Origin: Streptomyces flaveus
Lineage (GTDB): Bacteria; Actinomycetota; Actinomycetes; Streptomycetales; Streptomycetaceae
Assembly (NCBI RefSeq): GCF_014647675.1
Contig: NZ_BMPQ01000021.1
Span: forward strand, 80,167 to 144,166
Direction: 5' to 3'
DNA: 64,000 nucleotides
The stretch's first letter is position 1; the number at the start of each line of letters is the position of its first letter. The notes under the pieces were generated by a model. The model had not been told where the DNA came from, searched no databases, and saw only the letters and a program-made list of their open reading frames with translations. Below, piece after piece: positions 41,697 through 53,049 of this stretch. The translations under genes were made by a program, and so were the position numbers.

Positions 41697-42635
41697 ATGA
41701 TCAAAGCCCGAGCACTCACCAAGCGTTACGGGAAGAAGACCGCTGTGGCGGATCTCAGTTTCACCGTCCGGCCCGGCCTCGTTACCGGATTCCTCGGGCC
41801 GAACGGCGCCGGCAAGTCCACCACGATGCGGATGATCCTGGGCCTGGACGTTCCCACTTCCGGCCAGGTCACTGTCAATGGGAAGCCCTACGCCGCGCAC
41901 CGCGCGCCGTTGCGTGAGGTCGGGGCCATGCTGGAGGCCCGTTCCACGCACACCGGCCGGTCTGCGGTCAACCACCTGCGGGCGCTGGCTGTTACTGCGG
42001 GCATCGCCCGTAGCCGGGTCGAGGAAGTCATCGGCATCGTGGGGCTACGGCAGGTGGCCAGGAAACGGGCCGGCGGCTTCTCCCTCGGCATGGGCCAGCG
42101 GCTCGGCATCGCCGGTGCGCTGCTCGGCGACCCAGCCACGATCATCCTGGACGAGCCGGTGAACGGCCTGGATCCGGAGGGCATCCTGTGGATCCGCAAC
42201 CTGCTCAAGGCGCTGGCTGCCGAAGGCCGTACAGTTCTGGTCTCCTCCCATCTGATGAGCGAGATGGCACTGACCGCCGAGCACCTCATCGTGATCGGGC
42301 GCGGTCGGCTGATCGCCGACACCTCGGTCGAGGAGTTCACGCGCAGCGCGTCGCGCAATTCGGTGTCGGTACGAACTGACGAGCCCTGGCGGCTGCGTCC
42401 GCTGTTGGCCGGGCGGGGCGTGAACGTGGCGTCGGACGAGCACGGCACGCTGCAGGTCGCCGGCCTCAGTAGCGAGCGGATCGGCCGGATCGCCGCCGAC
42501 AACCGGATCGCCCTCAGTGAACTGACGCCACACCAGGCGTCCCTGGAAGAAGCGTTCATGGAACTCACCCGCGAGGCCGTCGAGTACCCGACCCCTCATC
42601 CGCCCCAGGCCAACGCCGAAGGATGTGTGGCATGA
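41697..42635 (+). CDS. ABC exporter ATP-binding protein
   Basis: The 312-residue ATPase has Walker A GPNGAGKSTTMRMILG, signature FSLGMGQRLGIAGALLGDP, Walker B TIILDEPVNGLDP and H-loop SSHLMSEM. The extended C-terminal part is of the drug- or bacteriocin-exporter type. It overlaps the permease start (ATGA) and belongs to a four-gene unit with a two-component system, a common arrangement for antibiotic- or envelope-stress-responsive export. Confidence 0.93.
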   Translation: MIKARALTKRYGKKTAVADLSFTVRPGLVTGFLGPNGAGKSTTMRMILGLDVPTSGQVTVNGKPYAAHRAPLREVGAMLEARSTHTGRSAVNHLRALAVTAGIARSRVEEVIGIVGLRQVARKRAGGFSLGMGQRLGIAGALLGDPATIILDEPVNGLDPEGILWIRNLLKALAAEGRTVLVSSHLMSEMALTAEHLIVIGRGRLIADTSVEEFTRSASRNSVSVRTDEPWRLRPLLAGRGVNVASDEHGTLQVAGLSSERIGRIAADNRIALSELTPHQASLEEAFMELTREAVEYPTPHPPQANAEGCVA

Positions 42636-43429
42636 GTACGGAAACCATCCGCCCTCCCCGGGCCGCGCGTGGCCGTGTCACCCAGGCCCGTGTGCTGCAC
42701 TCCGAGTGGATCAAGATCCACACGCTGCGCTCGACATTCTTCACGCTGGCGTTCGCGGTGGGGGCTGTACTCGCATTCGGCCCCCTGGTCTCGTTCTTCA
42801 CCGACGGGAAGGGGCACGGTTTCCAACCGGCCGAATGGAGCCTGGGGGGCTACATCTTCGCGCAGCTCGCCGTCGGAGTTCTCGGGGTCCTGGTCGTCAC
42901 CGGGGAGTACGCGACCGGCATGATCCGGCCGACGCTCACGGCAGTCCCTTCCCGGCTGCCGGTGCTGTGGGCCAAGGCCGCCGTGTATGCGGCGGTGATC
43001 TGGGTCCTGATGACCGCCGCGTCCCTGACCGCCTTCCTGCTCAGCCAGGCGATCCTGTCCTCCAGGGGTGTGCCGAGCACCTCCCTGAGCGCCCCCGGGG
43101 TCACCCGCGTGGTCTTCGGCACCGCCTTGTACCTGACCGTCCTTGCGGTCCTGAGCGTGGGGATTGGAGCGCTGTTGCGCAATACGGCGGCTGGCATCAG
43201 TACCGTCCTGGGCCTGGTGCTGGTCCTGCCGATCCTCACCCAGACGCTCCCCACCGCCGTAGCGGACAACGTCTTTCCGTACCTGCCGAGTAGCGCCGGG
43301 CGGACGCTTGCCATCCTCCATCAGGAGTCGACTATGTTGGCGCCAGGGACGGGGTTGACGGTGTTCTGTCTGTATGCGGCGGTAGTCCTCGCCGCAGCCG
43401 CGGTGGCACTCAAACGACGGGACGCGTAG
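42632..43429 (+). CDS. ABC-2 type exporter permease
   Basis: The 265-residue protein starts MSTETIRPPRAARGRVTQAR and has about six hydrophobic helices, starting near residue 37 (TFFTLAFAVGAVLAFGPLVS). ATGA overlap with the ATPase gene and the motif EYATGMIRPTLTAVP mark the ABC-2 permease family in actinobacteria. Cargo unknown. Confidence 0.9.
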   Translation: MSTETIRPPRAARGRVTQARVLHSEWIKIHTLRSTFFTLAFAVGAVLAFGPLVSFFTDGKGHGFQPAEWSLGGYIFAQLAVGVLGVLVVTGEYATGMIRPTLTAVPSRLPVLWAKAAVYAAVIWVLMTAASLTAFLLSQAILSSRGVPSTSLSAPGVTRVVFGTALYLTVLAVLSVGIGALLRNTAAGISTVLGLVLVLPILTQTLPTAVADNVFPYLPSSAGRTLAILHQESTMLAPGTGLTVFCLYAAVVLAAAAVALKRRDA

Positions 43430-43556
43430 TGAAAGGGGTGGCGGTGGCCGTGACGGCGGCACCGACGGCGGATTCCCGCTCCGGAAACGGGGTGCCATTC
43501 CCGGGCGCCGTCCACCAGCACCAGCACGGCGCCGTGCCCCGGCTCGCCGGCCGACA

Positions 43557-44771
43557 GTGGCCGGGCAGCTCTTGAGGGACGCCGCTTTCGCTTCCGCGCG
43601 CTCAGCGCGGCCGGTACAAGTGCTGCTGCGGGCCCAACTCCCACCCGTCGCGTTCGACGCGTTGCTGGTGTCTCTGCTCTTCGTCATGAGTGTCGGCCCC
43701 GGGCAGGATCTCAAGGCCCGCCCGGAATCCCTGATCCTTCCGGTGGCCCTGCTCCTCCCCCTGGTGTGGCGGCGCCGAGCACCCCTCGCGGTGTTCGGCG
43801 CGGTTGCTGCCGCTGCCTTCGTCCAGTGGCTCGTAGGCGTTCAGCCGGTGTTGGCCGATGTGGCGCTGCTGGTCGCTCTGTACACGGTGGCCGTGCGCTC
43901 CGCCTGGCAGCACATGCTGCTGGCCGGAGCCGTCCTCGAAGGCGGCATCCTGCTGGCCTCTGTTCGCTGGGGACCCGAGGGCCGCTTCCTCGTCCCCGTC
44001 CTCTTCCTGACCGCTCTGGCCACCACCGTCGCCGTCACCGGTACGAACATCAGGATCAGACGTGTCTACCTCGCGTCCCTGGAGGATCGCGCGGTACGCC
44101 TGGAGCGTGAACGCGACCAACAAGCCCAGCTCGCCGTGGCCGAAGAGCGGGCCCGTATCGCCCGCGAGATGCACGACATCGTCACCCACAACCTGTCCGC
44201 CATGGTCGCGCTCGCCGACGCCGCGGTCTTCGCACAGTTCCGCTCACCCGGCAAAGCGACCGGCGCCATGCAGCAGATCTCCGACACCGGGCGGCAGGCC
44301 CTCACGGACATGCGGCGCTCCCTCGGCGTCCTGCGCGCCGACGAACCGGACGCGCAGCGCCACCCTTTGCCCGGCATCGCACAGTTGCAGTCCCTCGTCG
44401 ACCAGATGGGCGCAGCCGGGCTGCCGACCAGCCTCGGCCTGGAAGGCGACCCCGACCCGGTCTCCACCACCGCACAACTCACCGTCTACCGGGTGGTACA
44501 GGAAGCCTTGACCAACACTCTCAAGCACGCACCACCCGGCACCCGCGCCGACGTGCAGGTGCGCTTCTCCCCTAGAGCCGTCGCCATCGAGGTCACCGAT
44601 GACGGCAACACCACGCGAGCCCCTGGTCCGTCAGCCGGGCACGGGATTGCAGGCATGCGCGAGCGCGCGGCCGCCTACGGCGGGAACCTCCAGGCCGGCC
44701 CCCTCCCGGGCGGTGGCTGGCGAGTTTCGGCTCACATCACCCTCGCCGCAGCCGAGGACGATGCCTCATGA
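43557..44771 (+). CDS. NarL/DesK-type sensor histidine kinase
   Basis: The 404-residue protein has about five membrane helices (residues 30-165) and a coiled linker. The HisKA_3 box ARIAREMHDIVTHNLSAMVA carries the phosphorylated H206, followed by an HATPase domain (VQEALTNTLKHAPPGTRADV; GHGIAGMRERAAAYGG). It overlaps the response regulator by ATGA. The start is GTG at 43557; the 127 bp upstream could hold another start, but the frames there do not fit. Confidence 0.9.
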   Translation: MAGQLLRDAAFASARSARPVQVLLRAQLPPVAFDALLVSLLFVMSVGPGQDLKARPESLILPVALLLPLVWRRRAPLAVFGAVAAAAFVQWLVGVQPVLADVALLVALYTVAVRSAWQHMLLAGAVLEGGILLASVRWGPEGRFLVPVLFLTALATTVAVTGTNIRIRRVYLASLEDRAVRLERERDQQAQLAVAEERARIAREMHDIVTHNLSAMVALADAAVFAQFRSPGKATGAMQQISDTGRQALTDMRRSLGVLRADEPDAQRHPLPGIAQLQSLVDQMGAAGLPTSLGLEGDPDPVSTTAQLTVYRVVQEALTNTLKHAPPGTRADVQVRFSPRAVAIEVTDDGNTTRAPGPSAGHGIAGMRERAAAYGGNLQAGPLPGGGWRVSAHITLAAAEDDAS

Positions 44772-45430
44772 CGATCCGTGTCCTGCTCGTCGACGACGAA
44801 TCACTGCTCCGTATGGCGTTCACCATGATCCTTGAGGCCCAACCGGACATGGAACCCGTCGGAGAGGCCGGCGACGGCGCCGATGCCATCCGGCTCGCAA
44901 GGAAACTGCGCCCCGATGTCGTTCTGATGGACGTACGCATGCCCGGAACCGACGGCATCGAAGCAACTCGCCGGATCATCAAGGATTCCCCGCCGACCCG
45001 GGTGCTCATCCTCACCACGTTCGACCTCGATGAATACGCCTTCGCCGCTCTCAAGGCCGGCGCATCCGGCTTCCTCCTCAAGAACGCCCGGCCCGACGAA
45101 CTGCTCACCGCGATCTGCAGCGTCGCCGCGGGCGATGCGGTGGTCTCCCCTCGGATCACCCGCCGCCTGCTGGAGAACTTCGCCGACCAACTCCCCGCCG
45201 ACGGCGGCACCGAGCTGGACGAGCGAGTGCAACGGCTCACCACCCGCGAGCGTGAAGTGCTCATCCAGGTCGGCCGCGGCCTGTCAAACACCGAGATCGC
45301 CGCCCGTCTGTACCTCGCGGAAGCCACCGTTAAGACACACCTGAGCCGGATCCTGATGAAGCTGGAACTGCGCGATCGTGTCCAGGCCGTCGTCTTCGCC
45401 TACGAGACCCGCCTCATCCGCCCGGCGTGA
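44768..45430 (+). CDS. NarL/LuxR-family response regulator
   Basis: The 220-residue protein has a receiver domain with the phosphoacceptor D55 (VVLMDVRMPGTDGIEA) and the conserved K in SGFLLKNARPDELL. A LuxR HTH follows (LTTREREVLIQVGRGLSNTE; IAARLYLAEATVKTHLSRI). It is the cognate partner of the overlapping kinase and may control the upstream ABC genes. Confidence 0.95.
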   Translation: MTIRVLLVDDESLLRMAFTMILEAQPDMEPVGEAGDGADAIRLARKLRPDVVLMDVRMPGTDGIEATRRIIKDSPPTRVLILTTFDLDEYAFAALKAGASGFLLKNARPDELLTAICSVAAGDAVVSPRITRRLLENFADQLPADGGTELDERVQRLTTREREVLIQVGRGLSNTEIAARLYLAEATVKTHLSRILMKLELRDRVQAVVFAYETRLIRPA

Positions 45431-45659
45431 GGGCGTTCGGCCTGCCGTCATTGCGGTGCCCCCAGAAATCGGATCAGGCTGACGCTGAATCAGGTAGCAG
45501 CGGTTCGTGACTCACAGCCCAAAGCATTGACCTCCTCCTCCACGTCGGCGTCCTGAACCGTCGTCCAGCATGGCGGACTCACGGTCAGCGCCGCAGGCGC
45601 ATCAACCCAGCTCACCCGAGTGAGTGCCCCGGAGGAGTCACCGTCCGTGACTTGAGGGT

Positions 45660-45685
45660 GGCGCGGGCGATCTGATGCCCGCGCC
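45660..45685. terminator. Bidirectional hairpin between response regulator and UvrA-like gene
   Basis: GGCGCGGGC (45660-45668) pairs perfectly with GCCCGCGCC (45677-45685), with an 8-nt loop. It lies between convergent genes, 23 bp from the UvrA-like stop. Confidence 0.6.
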
Positions 45686-45708
45686 CCAGGCATACGTGGA
45701 GGCCCGCC

Positions 45709-48099
<2,391 letters not shown>

Positions 48100-48286
48100 C
48101 GTGACTCCGTGTTCTGTTGAGGGGGCTTCTGCTGGGCGGGGCCGCCTGCGCGGTCTCCGTGGGTGTCGCCCGGCTCGATCTGATCGGCTTTCCGGCAGTA
48201 CGTCTGGTTCTACTTCGTCGGCGCGGTGCACGGCAACGGATCGCCGCAAACCGGCCAGCGGCCGTCGCGGATCAGCAACGGACGGC

Positions 48287-48352
48287 TCATTTCAGCTCGT
48301 TGATGCGGATCATGTTGCCCGCGGGATCGAGGAGGGAGTAGTTCCATGGACG
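48287..48352 (-). pseudogene. C-terminal remnant of a VOC-family gene
   Basis: On the minus strand, 48287-48346 encodes WNYSLLDPAGNMIRINELK plus stop. This matches the end of VOC proteins and resembles DPAGNMLRFNQ of the intact gene at 48870. An in-frame stop lies two codons upstream, so only the tail of the gene is left. The rest of the 48100-48430 gap shows no gene. Confidence 0.55.
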
Positions 48353-48430
48353 TCAGGCTAGGAGCGGCCTTGTGGCCCGCGCTTCTCCGTTCCTGACCGG
48401 TCCGGTCGTCCTGCATGGGAAACTGACCGC

Positions 48431-48859
48431 GTGAAACGGCAGGAGCTCGACGACCTCGTCCGGCTGCGGCGCGCCCGCGACCGCATGGACCGCGACTACG
48501 CCGAGCCGCTCGACGTCCCGGCGCTGGCGCGCGAGGCCCTGATGTCGGCGGGCCACTTCTCCCGCAGCTTCCGCGCCGCCTACGGGGAGACGCCGTACAG
48601 CTACCTGATGACCCGCCGCATCGAGCGGGCCAAGGCGCTGCTGCGGCGCGGCGACCTCACGGTGACCGAGGTCTGCTTCGCGGTCGGCTGTACTTCGCTG
48701 GGGTCGTTCAGCTCGCGCTTCAGCGAGCTGGTCGGCGAGAGCCCGAGCGCCTACCGGGCCCGTAATCACGACGACGGCGCCGACATCCCGGCCTGCATCG
48801 CCAAGATCCACACACGACCGGTCAGGAATGGAGAAGCACCTCCAGCCGCCCGGTCGTAG
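48431..48859 (+). CDS. Short AraC-family transcriptional regulator
   Basis: The 142-residue protein is little more than the double-HTH AraC DNA-binding domain: LAREALMSAGHFSRSFRAAY for the first HTH and VTEVCFAVGCTSLGSFSSRF for the second, followed by GESPSAYRAR. No effector domain is present. Start is GTG at 48431. The VOC gene begins 10 bp after its stop, so it probably controls that gene. Confidence 0.9.
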   Translation: MKRQELDDLVRLRRARDRMDRDYAEPLDVPALAREALMSAGHFSRSFRAAYGETPYSYLMTRRIERAKALLRRGDLTVTEVCFAVGCTSLGSFSSRFSELVGESPSAYRARNHDDGADIPACIAKIHTRPVRNGEAPPAARS

Positions 48860-48869
48860 CGTGAACGGC

Positions 48870-49286
48870 ATGGACATCAAACTTTCCTCGTGCTTCATCG
48901 CCGTCGACGACCACGACAAGGCGATCGCCTTCTACCGCGACGTACTCGGCCTCGAGGTACGCAATGACGTCGGCTTCGAGGGGATGCGCTGGGTGACCGT
49001 CGGCTCGCCCACCCAGCCGGACGTGAACATCGTCCTGGAACCGCCCGCCGCCGACCCGAGCACCTCACCGGCCGACAAACAGGCCCTGGCGGAACTGATG
49101 GCCAAGGGCCTGCTGCGCGGCGTCATCTTCGTGACGGACGACGTGGACGCCGCCTTCGAGCGCATCAGCGGCGCGGGCGCCGAGGTGCTGCAGGAGCCGA
49201 TGGACCAGCCGTACGGCGTCCGCGACTGCGCGTTCCGCGACCCCGCCGGCAACATGCTGCGTTTCAACCAGCCCCGCAAGGAGTGA
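48870..49286 (+). CDS. VOC (glyoxalase) family protein
   Basis: The 138-residue protein begins MDIKLSSCFIAVDDHDKAIA then FYRDVLGLEV. It contains GVIFVTDDVDAAFERISGAG and ends RDPAGNMLRFNQPRKE, the typical VOC pattern. ATG at 48870 is preferred to the ATG at 48828, which lies inside the AraC gene. The AraC-VOC pairing is common and may answer to a toxic metabolite or drug. Confidence 0.9.
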   Translation: MDIKLSSCFIAVDDHDKAIAFYRDVLGLEVRNDVGFEGMRWVTVGSPTQPDVNIVLEPPAADPSTSPADKQALAELMAKGLLRGVIFVTDDVDAAFERISGAGAEVLQEPMDQPYGVRDCAFRDPAGNMLRFNQPRKE

Positions 49287-49433
49287 TTTCGCGGGGAAGT
49301 GGGCTCTTGGCGGGCCTTGGCGGGCTTTGTGGTGGATTGTTGCTGTCCGCCGGATGGCGCGCGGCGGGCAGCAGGCGTACCACGGAAGGGCATGGGGACC
49401 CGTTCCGGGACCCCACCACTCCTAGGAGGAGCC

Positions 49434-49796
49434 ATGCAGCAGCCCGAGACCATGAGCCCGATGAGCAAGGAGATGCAGGACTGCGTCGAGGCCTGCATGA
49501 ACTGCCACAGCGTGTGCGAGGAGACCATGAGTTCCTGCATGCAGATGGGCGGCCAGGCCCAGATGCAGATCATGCGCGCGCTCATGGACTGCTCCGAGAT
49601 GACCCGTATGTGCTCGGACATGATGATGCGCAGGTCGCCGATGTCGGCCGAGATGTGCGCCATGTGCGCGCGGGCGTGCGAGATGTGCGCGGAGGCGTGT
49701 ATGGCGATGCCGGACGACGCGCAGATGATGCGCTGCGCCGAGGCGTGTCGCCACTGTGCGCAGACGTGCCGCGCGATGTCCGGCGCCACGGCCTGA
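49434..49796 (+). CDS. Copper-storage-like four-helix-bundle protein (Csp family)
   Basis: The 120-residue protein has 16 cysteines and many methionines, arranged along helices (CVEACMNCHSVCEETMSSCM; EMCAMCARACEMCAEACMAM). This is the pattern of Csp proteins that store Cu(I) inside a four-helix bundle. No signal peptide is seen, so it resembles the cytosolic Csp3 type. ATG at 49434 follows a strong AGGAGGAG site. A bidirectional terminator follows. Confidence 0.85.
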   Translation: MQQPETMSPMSKEMQDCVEACMNCHSVCEETMSSCMQMGGQAQMQIMRALMDCSEMTRMCSDMMMRRSPMSAEMCAMCARACEMCAEACMAMPDDAQMMRCAEACRHCAQTCRAMSGATA

Positions 49797-49851
49797 GGGC
49801 TATGGCATGAGCCTCGGCTGACCCGGTCGCGGCACGAAAGGACGGCACGCA

Positions 49852-49898
49852 AAAGCCCGCTTCCCAGACATCCGTCAGGTGCCTGTGAAGCGGGCTTT
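49852..49898. terminator. Bidirectional terminator between Csp and LCP genes
   Basis: AAAGCCCGCTTC (49852-49863) pairs perfectly with GAAGCGGGCTTT (49887-49898) around a 23-nt loop. A/T-rich ends on both sides suit termination from both directions. Confidence 0.8.
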
Positions 49899-49912
49899 GC
49901 CGGCTTTGCCTT

Positions 49913-51181
49913 TTACTCCGTAACCGTCACCTTCTCGTCGTTCTTCAGCTGCTCCACCAGGGTCTTCATCTTGGCTTCGTCCCACTGGAGGTTGCCGTTG
50001 GCGGCGTTGCCGGAGATGGGCATGTTCATGGACTTGCCCTCGCCGCCGGTGACGCCCTTCATGGCCCAGAACATGGAGGCCAGGTTCCACAGGGACATGT
50101 CCTTGTCGACGGTGAGGGTGTCGAGGCCGGCGCCCATGGTCGGGTAGAGCTTGAAGGGGTTCAGGACCGTGGACGGCGTCGCCGTCTGGCTGGCGAGGGC
50201 CGCGAGGAACTTCTGCTGGTTCTTCGTACGGTCCAGGTCGCTGCCCTTGAGGGCGTATCGCGTACGGACGAAGGCCAGGGACTCCTCGCCGCTGAGGGTC
50301 TGCTTGCCCGCCTCGAAGTCGGCGCCGGACTTGGTGTCCTTCATGCCGCCCGGGGGGATCGTGATCTCCACGCCGCCGATCGCATCGACGATCTTCGCGA
50401 AGCCGGCGAAGCCGATCTCCGCGTAGTGGTCGATGCGCAGGCCCGTGTTCGCCTCGACGGTACGCACGAGCAGTTCGGGTCCGTCCTCCGCGTACGCCGC
50501 GTTCAGCTTCACCTGGCGGCCGGTGCCTTCGTAGAGCTTGCCGGAGTCGGAGCCCTTGAACGACGGAATCTCGACGTTCGAGTCGCGCGGCAGCGAGATC
50601 ATCGTGTTCCCGTTGTCGCCGACGTGCAGGATCATCATCGAGTCCGTGCGCTTGCCCTCGGCGGAGCCCGTACGGAGCTTCTTCTTCTCCTCGGCGGACA
50701 GGCCCTCGCGGCTGTCGGAGCCGACGATCAGGTAGTTCGTGCCCTCGCCCGCCTCGGGCCGGTCGATCACCTTGGACAGGTCGACGTCGCGCTTGAGCTT
50801 CGAGTCGGCCCAGAAGTACGTACTCACGGAGGCCACGATCAGCAGCGTGACCAGCGTTATCGCGGTCCACTTGATCCGGCGGCGCCAGTTCGGCGCGGCC
50901 CGGCCGTGGGACGCGGGCCCTTCAGGACCGCCGCCGCCCGACGAGCCGTACACCTGGCCCGTGTTGTAGCCGCTGTTGAAGTTGTCGTCGGCGTAGCCGT
51001 ATCCGTCGTCGTAGGGGGGCTGCGGCGGGACCCCGCCCCGTGGCGGTGCCGACGGGCCCGAGCCCGGGCCGCGCCCCACCTGCCGCATCACGCGCGCGCC
51101 CTCGGGCTGGGCGTTCGCGCTGCCGCGGCCGTAACGGTCGCCGCCGTTGTCTCCGTGCCATCCCTCGGGCCAATTGTTCAT
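49913..51181 (-). CDS. LCP family protein without LytR_C domain
   Basis: The 422-residue protein starts MNNWPEGWHGDNGGDRYGRG, a Gly/Pro/Tyr-rich cytoplasmic head. A transmembrane helix (WTAITLVTLLIVASVSTYFW, about residues 107-126) and an LCP domain follow: YLIVGSDSREGL, RTDSMMILHVGDNGNTMISL with PRDS, DHYAEIGFAGFAKIVDAIGG and LAFVRTRYALKG. It ends soon after the domain. It is the first of five LCP genes on this strand. Confidence 0.93.
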   Translation of the reverse strand: MNNWPEGWHGDNGGDRYGRGSANAQPEGARVMRQVGRGPGSGPSAPPRGGVPPQPPYDDGYGYADDNFNSGYNTGQVYGSSGGGGPEGPASHGRAAPNWRRRIKWTAITLVTLLIVASVSTYFWADSKLKRDVDLSKVIDRPEAGEGTNYLIVGSDSREGLSAEEKKKLRTGSAEGKRTDSMMILHVGDNGNTMISLPRDSNVEIPSFKGSDSGKLYEGTGRQVKLNAAYAEDGPELLVRTVEANTGLRIDHYAEIGFAGFAKIVDAIGGVEITIPPGGMKDTKSGADFEAGKQTLSGEESLAFVRTRYALKGSDLDRTKNQQKFLAALASQTATPSTVLNPFKLYPTMGAGLDTLTVDKDMSLWNLASMFWAMKGVTGGEGKSMNMPISGNAANGNLQWDEAKMKTLVEQLKNDEKVTVTE

Positions 51182-51382
51182 GCGCCCCAGTGTGCAGTGC
51201 CGAACGGCCCGGCTTACAAGAGTCGACGGAAAATCACACCACCCCCGTTGCAAAGCTGATGCAAACCGGACCTTGCAGAGACTGACATAAAGAGAAAGGG
51301 CAGGGCAGAACAGGCTCCTCGACCGGAATGCGATATTCCGGTCAGGATTCCCGTCAAGCCGCACGGTCCGCGGCCCGCCGCC

Positions 51383-52840
51383 TCATGGACACCCCACCTC
51401 GTCCCCCGTGACCACCCTGGCCTCCCCGTGCCGCGCATCCTCCGCCCGTACCTTCGCCACCCGCTCGAAGTCCGAGCCCGCGATCACCCTCAGCGTCGGG
51501 CCCTGGCCCTTGACCGCCCGCGACCGACTGCCCGGCAGGGCCGCCGCCAGGGACTTGGCCGAGCGGTTCCAGCCGGGGTCGTACGTGATGAGGGTGTGGT
51601 CGACGGAGCGGTCGCGGGCGTTCGTCGGGACGCCCGTCGTGTTGAAGCCCGTCGCGGACAGCGCGTGGTCGATGTGGCGGCCGAGGCCCGGTGTGGTCGT
51701 GCCGTTCTCGACCTGGACGCGGATCTGCTGCGGGGCCACGTCGACGCGTACGGCCTTGGAGGGGGTGTGGTGCGGGGCGAGGGGCTTGTCCTCGCGCAGG
51801 GCACGGAAGATCCGCTCCGACTTCTTCGCGTCCCACTTCAGCGTCGAGCCGATGCCCTTCACGGGGAAATCCATCCGCCCGATCGGGACGGTCACGAACT
51901 CCGAGGACGACGGCGAGAAGTTCCGCATCGCCCATCCCAGATCGACCAGCTTGCCGGGCCCGAAGCCCTTGTCCGCCCGCACCGAGCCGAGCACGGTCTG
52001 CGTCACATCGCGGAACTTCATCGGGTTCAGCAGCACACCGGAGGAGGTGGCCCGCTCGACCAGCGCGGCCAGGAAACGCTGCTGGCGCTGCATCCGGCTG
52101 AGGTCCGCGGTGCCGTCGATGTGCCGGGAACGTACGTACTGGAGCGCCTGGCCGCCGTTCAGGTCGTGCTCCCCGGCGGGCAGGTTCAGGCCGGTGTGCG
52201 AGTCCTTCAGAGGGCGCACCGTGCAGATCCGTACGCCGCCGAGCTCGTCCACCGTCTTCATGAAGCTGGTGAAGTCGACCTCCAGGTAGTGGTCGATCTT
52301 CACGCGGGTCATGTTCTCGACGGTACGCACGGTCAGTTGCGGCCCGCCCTCCACGTACGCGGCGTTGAGCTTGAGCGCGTGCGGGCGGTGCCGTTCGCCG
52401 GTGCGGCGGTCGGTGTGCGCGGGTGTCTCGGCGTACGAGTCGCGGGGCAGGCTGACGATGCTGGCCCGCTTCCGGTCCTGCGAGATGTGCACGATCATCA
52501 CGGTGTCCGTGCAGCGGCAGGGCAGGCCGCCCAGGCGGTATTTCCTGCGCTCCGCCCTGCTGATCCGCTCGCGGCCGTCGGTGCCGACCAGCAGGACGTT
52601 CATGCCGTCGCCCTGCGCGGGCCGGTTCTTCATGTCCTTGAAAGGGTTGACGCGGTCGATGTCGGCGTCGACGCCGGTGACCACCGCGTGCCCGACGCCG
52701 GCCGCCGCGAGTACCACCACGGAGAGCGAGGTCACCACGCGCATGGCGCACCGTGACCGTTTGCGCTGTACGGGCGGCCGCGCCGGGTGCTGCCGCGGAG
52801 GGCGAGCGGGTCTGCGGGGCGGCGTGGGCAAGGAGGACAC
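51383..52840 (-). CDS. LCP family protein with LytR_C domain
   Basis: The LCP domain has MNVLLVGTDGRERISRAERR, TDTVMIVHISQDRKRASIVS with LPRDS, DHYLEVDFTSFMKTVDELGG and LQYVRSRHIDGTADLSRMQR. A LytR_C-type domain follows near the end (VQVENGTTTPGLGRHIDHAL). A transmembrane helix (VVTSLSVVVLAAAGVGHAVV) precedes the LCP domain. The start is uncertain: GTG at 52840 gives 485 residues, and the frame is open to an ATG at 52969, which would reach into the glycosyltransferase promoter region. Confidence 0.85.
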   Translation of the reverse strand: MSSLPTPPRRPARPPRQHPARPPVQRKRSRCAMRVVTSLSVVVLAAAGVGHAVVTGVDADIDRVNPFKDMKNRPAQGDGMNVLLVGTDGRERISRAERRKYRLGGLPCRCTDTVMIVHISQDRKRASIVSLPRDSYAETPAHTDRRTGERHRPHALKLNAAYVEGGPQLTVRTVENMTRVKIDHYLEVDFTSFMKTVDELGGVRICTVRPLKDSHTGLNLPAGEHDLNGGQALQYVRSRHIDGTADLSRMQRQQRFLAALVERATSSGVLLNPMKFRDVTQTVLGSVRADKGFGPGKLVDLGWAMRNFSPSSSEFVTVPIGRMDFPVKGIGSTLKWDAKKSERIFRALREDKPLAPHHTPSKAVRVDVAPQQIRVQVENGTTTPGLGRHIDHALSATGFNTTGVPTNARDRSVDHTLITYDPGWNRSAKSLAAALPGSRSRAVKGQGPTLRVIAGSDFERVAKVRAEDARHGEARVVTGDEVGCP

Positions 52841-53049
52841 CTCCGCGTCGGCCGGGTGTGGGGGTCCGTTGAGAACCGTAGGCCCATATGATCTGCGGCC
52901 CGCAGCGGCAAGCCGGACGGCGCGCTTCCGTGTCCCCCGTTCGCGGTAACGTACGGCCTGATACTGCATTTCCCGGGGGGACTGCGCCTGACAGCCGCTG
53001 CGCGGCGGGCCGGACCCCCAGCCGAAAAGACGAGAAGGAAGCCCAGCAC

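Noticed and set aside
43438..43575. Short GTG-started frame between permease and histidine kinase
   Set aside because: It is a 45-codon frame in a different frame from the kinase, without family features; kept as spacer.
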